A DNA stretch of 8,716 nt, from positions 1 through 8,716 of the forward strand of contig JALGUK010000098.1 of the NCBI GenBank assembly GCA_029820875.1, written 5' to 3'. This DNA comes from Candidatus Zipacnadia bacterium. Its GTDB lineage: Bacteria; Armatimonadota; UBA5377; JALGUK01. Both the position numbers and the translations under genes were made by a program. The notes beneath the pieces were generated by a model. The model was not told where the DNA came from, did not search any database, and saw only the letters and a list, made by a program, of their open reading frames with translations. Shown one piece after another: positions 6,348-8,716 of this stretch; the stretch's first letter is position 1; every line of letters begins with the position of its first letter.

Positions 6348-8303
6348 TCAACGAGACGGCGGCGGCGGCGGCACTTCGGCCGTACGGAAGCTGTAAATCG
6401 GGCTGTATATCCAGCCTTCGCTGTTGGTCGACAGCAACAGCGGGAGCCTCTCGCCGCTTCGCCGTGCACCGACCCGCCAGTAGTAAGTCTGCTGGCCCTG
6501 CAAGTTGGCTCCGACCCAGTCAAAGGAAACAGCCTGCTGACCGGACACCGTGACGACCTGGGTTGGTGAGGCGAATATCGGCGTTCCCGTCGTGTTGGGG
6601 TTTGTAAAGACCTCCACCCGGTACTCATTTGCACCAGCCGCAGGTTCCCACACGAACCGCACCCGGTCTGCCTCCTGGTTGTCGGCACCATTGGCCGGGT
6701 CCTGAGGCATCGGCGGCAGAATATATGTCACCGGACCGAGTGGATCACTGGGCGCACTCAAGAGACCGCCATCGTCAGAGATCTCGAACTCGTACGTTTG
6801 CTCCTCGTCCTGTCGTTGCTGCCGCCCCACAAGCATCCCCCGCCCCACTGGACCGCCTCTGGTGCTTGTCGTCGAGGTAGTCGTTCCCCCTGTCGTCCCT
6901 TGCGGAATGTTCCCTGTGGGACCGGCGAAGTGCTCCGCGATTCGGGCGATTCGGTAGAAGTAGGTCTCTCCGGCGTTCACTGGAATGACGGTCCAGGTGG
7001 CGCTGAAGGAAAGGTCCTCCTCGTTACCGCTTAGATCAACGATAGTCTTGCTCAGGTCAATGGTCTGGGTGGTATATGGCGCTGGGATGGAAGTGGGCGC
7101 GTCGTCCCATACCGTGCGCTCTCCGCCCTGAATCACTTGCACTATGTTCTCAGGCGTGGCGTTGAACTCCGGAATCGTGGCGGGATACTGACCGAGGCCG
7201 ATGGCTGTGCCATGGGAACGATATATGACATATCCAAGCACCCTTGACACATCGGGGATGCTTGATATCGGCCAGGTCACCCGAATAGCAGTCAGATCAC
7301 CCGGCCGCTGCTGAACCAGGCGCGGCTGATACGCGTTCGGGGAGCTTTGCGAGTTGCCTGAACTCGCTATGCTGATGACGCCCCACAGCAGCCCCAAGGC
7401 CAGGACACTTTTGACGATATGCTTCATCGTCTTCTTCTTCGCGACGGCAACCCTCTTACCGGGCATTTGGTAGATCGCAACTACCCTATCGGTGGTCCTG
7501 GGAAGCGGTGTGCCCGGCTCGGCCCGGCAGATACAGCTTCGAGCGCCTGCCTCGGTAATCCGCACCTTTCCAAGCTTACGGAAGACCATTTTCTCACGCT
7601 CGGGTACCCACTCCGGGCGCATGAGAACCATCTCGCGGCCCTCGCTCATGCCCTTGTCGCGGCCGATGTCAATCATTACGTCGCCGGTCAGGTCTACCTG
7701 CATGACGCTGCCGGTCCGGACCTTCAGGGCCATCATCTGGTCCACAGCGTCCTGCGCGGCCAAGTTGACCACATCGGTCGCGAGGGTATCCTCGGTCCCT
7801 GTGTAGCCCGGCTTTTCAGGGGTCTGGCGCTCGACCCAGGCACCGTTGAGGTATTCGCCGGTTACGACATCAAGCATCTCCATCTGCAGTTCAACCAGCG
7901 CCCGTCCGCGGGGCTGGTCCACATTGCACTTCACGATGCGCCCCACCAGGACACCATCAACTTCCAGGGTTTGCCCTAATAGCTGCAGTTGCTCCTTGCT
8001 CCTTAGCGGCAAGGAGAGGTTCAGGCTTTTGAGGGTGCCCTGCACCTCATCCTGCTTGACGACCAGAACTTCCCTGGTACGCTTGAGCGTCATCGCTACC
8101 GCATCTGCGGCTCGCTGACCGAGCTCCTCTGTCCCATACCGGCTGAGGTTCTCGAACGGCAGGACAGCTATCTTGTTGAACTGGATTTCCTCCTGGCCGA
8201 TGGCCGGGCGCACGCCGTAAAACCCCACCAACGGCAGGATAAAGGCGACAATAAGAACCTTTGCTACCAGCCGACTTACGGGACACCTTCGAAGAGTCGT
8301 CAT
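6348..8303 (-). CDS. envelope protein with CsgG/TolB-N-like, FlgT_C-like and two Fn3-like domains
   Basis: A 651-residue protein of no recognised gene name. The start was chosen for its Shine-Dalgarno site, the promoter position and a Sec signal peptide (MTTLRR, a hydrophobic core, then RPAIGQ, cleavage near residue 37). No lipobox Cys follows, unlike true CsgG. Residues ~44-193 resemble the CsgG/TolB-N/LpoB group: KIAVLPFENLS, ELGQRAADAV, LEVDGVLVGRIV and an LDVVTGEYL strand. Residues ~198-277 resemble the FlgT C-terminal domain (GSVMQVD, a G..KGMSEGREMVLMR segment, LGKVRITEAG). A lysine-flanked hydrophobic helix at ~289-314 interrupts the chain. Two Fn3-like domains follow (~335-463, with GYVIYRS and ETYFYRIAR; ~538-643, with VRFVWEPAAGANEYRVEVF and TYYWRVGAR), separated by a Thr/Gly linker. 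The tail is PPPPPSR. The first half is probably periplasmic or outer-membrane associated; the role is unknown. It is the first gene after the promoter, 78 bases ahead of the C11-like gene. Confidence 0.87.
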   Translation of the reverse strand: MTTLRRCPVSRLVAKVLIVAFILPLVGFYGVRPAIGQEEIQFNKIAVLPFENLSRYGTEELGQRAADAVAMTLKRTREVLVVKQDEVQGTLKSLNLSLPLRSKEQLQLLGQTLEVDGVLVGRIVKCNVDQPRGRALVELQMEMLDVVTGEYLNGAWVERQTPEKPGYTGTEDTLATDVVNLAAQDAVDQMMALKVRTGSVMQVDLTGDVMIDIGRDKGMSEGREMVLMRPEWVPEREKMVFRKLGKVRITEAGARSCICRAEPGTPLPRTTDRVVAIYQMPGKRVAVAKKKTMKHIVKSVLALGLLWGVISIASSGNSQSSPNAYQPRLVQQRPGDLTAIRVTWPISSIPDVSRVLGYVIYRSHGTAIGLGQYPATIPEFNATPENIVQVIQGGERTVWDDAPTSIPAPYTTQTIDLSKTIVDLSGNEEDLSFSATWTVIPVNAGETYFYRIARIAEHFAGPTGNIPQGTTGGTTTSTTSTRGGPVGRGMLVGRQQRQDEEQTYEFEISDDGGLLSAPSDPLGPVTYILPPMPQDPANGADNQEADRVRFVWEPAAGANEYRVEVFTNPNTTGTPIFASPTQVVTVSGQQAVSFDWVGANLQGQQTYYWRVGARRSGERLPLLLSTNSEGWIYSPIYSFRTAEVPPPPPSR

Positions 8304-8313
8304 AAGCGCGCAT

Positions 8314-8322
8314 CCTCCCTCC
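8314..8322 (-). promoter_or_regulatory. Shine-Dalgarno site that sets the start of the CsgG/FlgT-like gene
   Basis: GGAGGGAGG on the minus strand lies 10 bases before the ATG at 8303. A competing ATG at 8313 directly abuts the site and is in another frame. This supports the downstream ATG, which also opens a normal signal peptide. Confidence 0.7.
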
Positions 8323-8368
8323 GAGTTTGCCGCGTTGACTCTACGGTGGGCGGGACAAAATCCGCCGC

Positions 8369-8397
8369 AGTATAGCACATCCATCCTGATTTGTAAA
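8369..8397 (-). promoter_or_regulatory. sigma70-type promoter with extended -10
   Basis: On the minus strand TTTACA (8397-8392; five of six match TTGACA) is followed by exactly 17 bases and then TATACT (8374-8369; five of six match TATAAT). TGC directly precedes the -10, giving an extended -10 element. Transcription would start near 8362, leaving a leader of roughly 58 bases before the ATG at 8303. It probably drives the three complete genes. It also rules out the longer reading frame of the first gene, whose ATG at 8384 lies in the promoter spacer upstream of the predicted start site. No operator repeat was recognised beside it. Confidence 0.72.
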
Positions 8398-8414
8398 GCA
8401 AACCGCGGCCCTCC

Positions 8415-8439
8415 AAACTTCCCTTTCTGACGGGAGTTT
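8415..8439 (-). terminator. weak hairpin after the upstream gene
   Basis: Nine bases past the TAA of the partial gene, an inverted repeat can form an 8-bp stem (AAACTCCC with GGG-A-AGTTT, one bulged A) around an 8-base loop. No U-tract follows on the minus strand, so it is not a classic intrinsic terminator. It lies between the stop codon and the next promoter, where a terminator would be expected. It could equally be chance. Confidence 0.25.
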
Positions 8440-8447
8440 TAGTGCTC

Positions 8448-8716
8448 TTAGCGTACCAGCATTACGGGTCGCAACGCCCGCACTTGCTGCCCATCCTCCG
8501 TCTGTGCTCGCACCTCGCATAGATAGGTGCCGTTGGGGGTCTCGACGCCTGCGTCGTTGCGGCCGTCCCAACTGAGCCGATTGGGACCAGCGCCCTGGAC
8601 CTCGTTGACAGCGAGGGTGCGGATGACTCGTCCCGCGATATTGCGTACTGTAACGGTTACACTCGCCGTCTTGGAGAGTCGGTAGCCGAGGCTAATCGCT
8701 CCGCCCTTGGTCGGCG
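8448..8716 (-). CDS. C-terminal end of a secreted protein with a FlgD-type Ig-like domain (5' end outside window)
   Basis: Only the last 88 residues are visible; the frame is open to the window edge and ends in TAA. They form one complete FlgD-like Ig domain: a first strand with YRLSKTASVTV, then the NIAGRVIRTL hairpin, the LSWDGRNDAGVETPNGTY signature and a final strand ending VMLVR right at the stop. This is the domain seen in the flagellar hook cap FlgD, and also as a C-terminal tail on many secreted proteins, where it can serve as a sorting or anchoring domain. The tail resembles the tails of the two large downstream genes, especially the one ending at 3105 (YRLSK, V.NIAGR.IRT), so this is probably a third member of the same set. 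Its head domain is unknown. It lies 144 bases upstream of the next gene, which has its own promoter, so co-transcription is uncertain. Confidence 0.88.
   Translation of the reverse strand, partial: PTKGGAISLGYRLSKTASVTVTVRNIAGRVIRTLAVNEVQGAGPNRLSWDGRNDAGVETPNGTYLCEVRAQTEDGQQVRALRPVMLVR

Noticed and set aside
162..8716. A flagellar gene cluster, suggested by FlgD-type and FlgT-type domains
   Set aside because: The FlgD match is only the Ig-like part used as a C-terminal tail on large secreted proteins, and the FlgT match is one domain beside Fn3 domains. No hook, rod, ring or export-gate gene is visible.

Overview
The window reads as one minus-strand block of large secreted or envelope proteins from a bacterium with fairly high GC content. 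It holds three complete genes and the tail of a fourth. A possible next gene starts at the left edge. The modular style (Sec signal peptides, Ig-like and Fn3 domains, 'GWNMIG.PF...GYW' modules, FlgD-type Ig tails that end exactly at the C-terminus) suggests an environmental, didermic lineage such as the FCB group, Armatimonadota or a related candidate phylum. The sequence alone does not settle the phylum. No tRNA, rRNA, CRISPR array or transposase was seen, and there is no gene-free stretch over 300 bases.

Layout, read 5'->3' on the minus strand (right to left). (1) 8716-8448 is the C-terminal end of a protein finishing in a FlgD-type Ig domain. (2) 8397-8369 is a strong sigma70-type promoter with an extended -10, in the 144-base gap. 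(3) 8303-6348 encodes a 651-residue protein with a CsgG/TolB-N-like domain, a FlgT_C-like domain, an internal hydrophobic helix and two Fn3-like domains. (4) 6269-3105 encodes a 1054-residue secreted protein with a clostripain-like (C11) head whose expected catalytic Cys is Gly, then an Ig-like domain and a large C-terminal cassette. (5) 2972-162 encodes a 936-residue secreted protein with a different beta-rich head and the same C-terminal cassette. (6) 161-1 has a hairpin and a possible new start codon.

How they may work together: the three complete genes have good Shine-Dalgarno sites and short gaps (78 and 132 bases) without convincing internal terminators or promoters, so they are probably one transcription unit. 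Genes 2 and 3 share about 460 C-terminal residues but carry unrelated heads. They look like two products built on one display or sorting chassis. Gene 1 looks like a periplasmic or envelope partner. This functional picture is inference. The domain content and the lost catalytic Cys can be read directly from the sequence.

Two start codons are placed downstream of the longest open frames. Gene 1 starts at 8303 because the longer frame would begin inside the promoter spacer. Gene 2 starts at 6269 because of a perfectly spaced GGAGGAG and a proper signal peptide.
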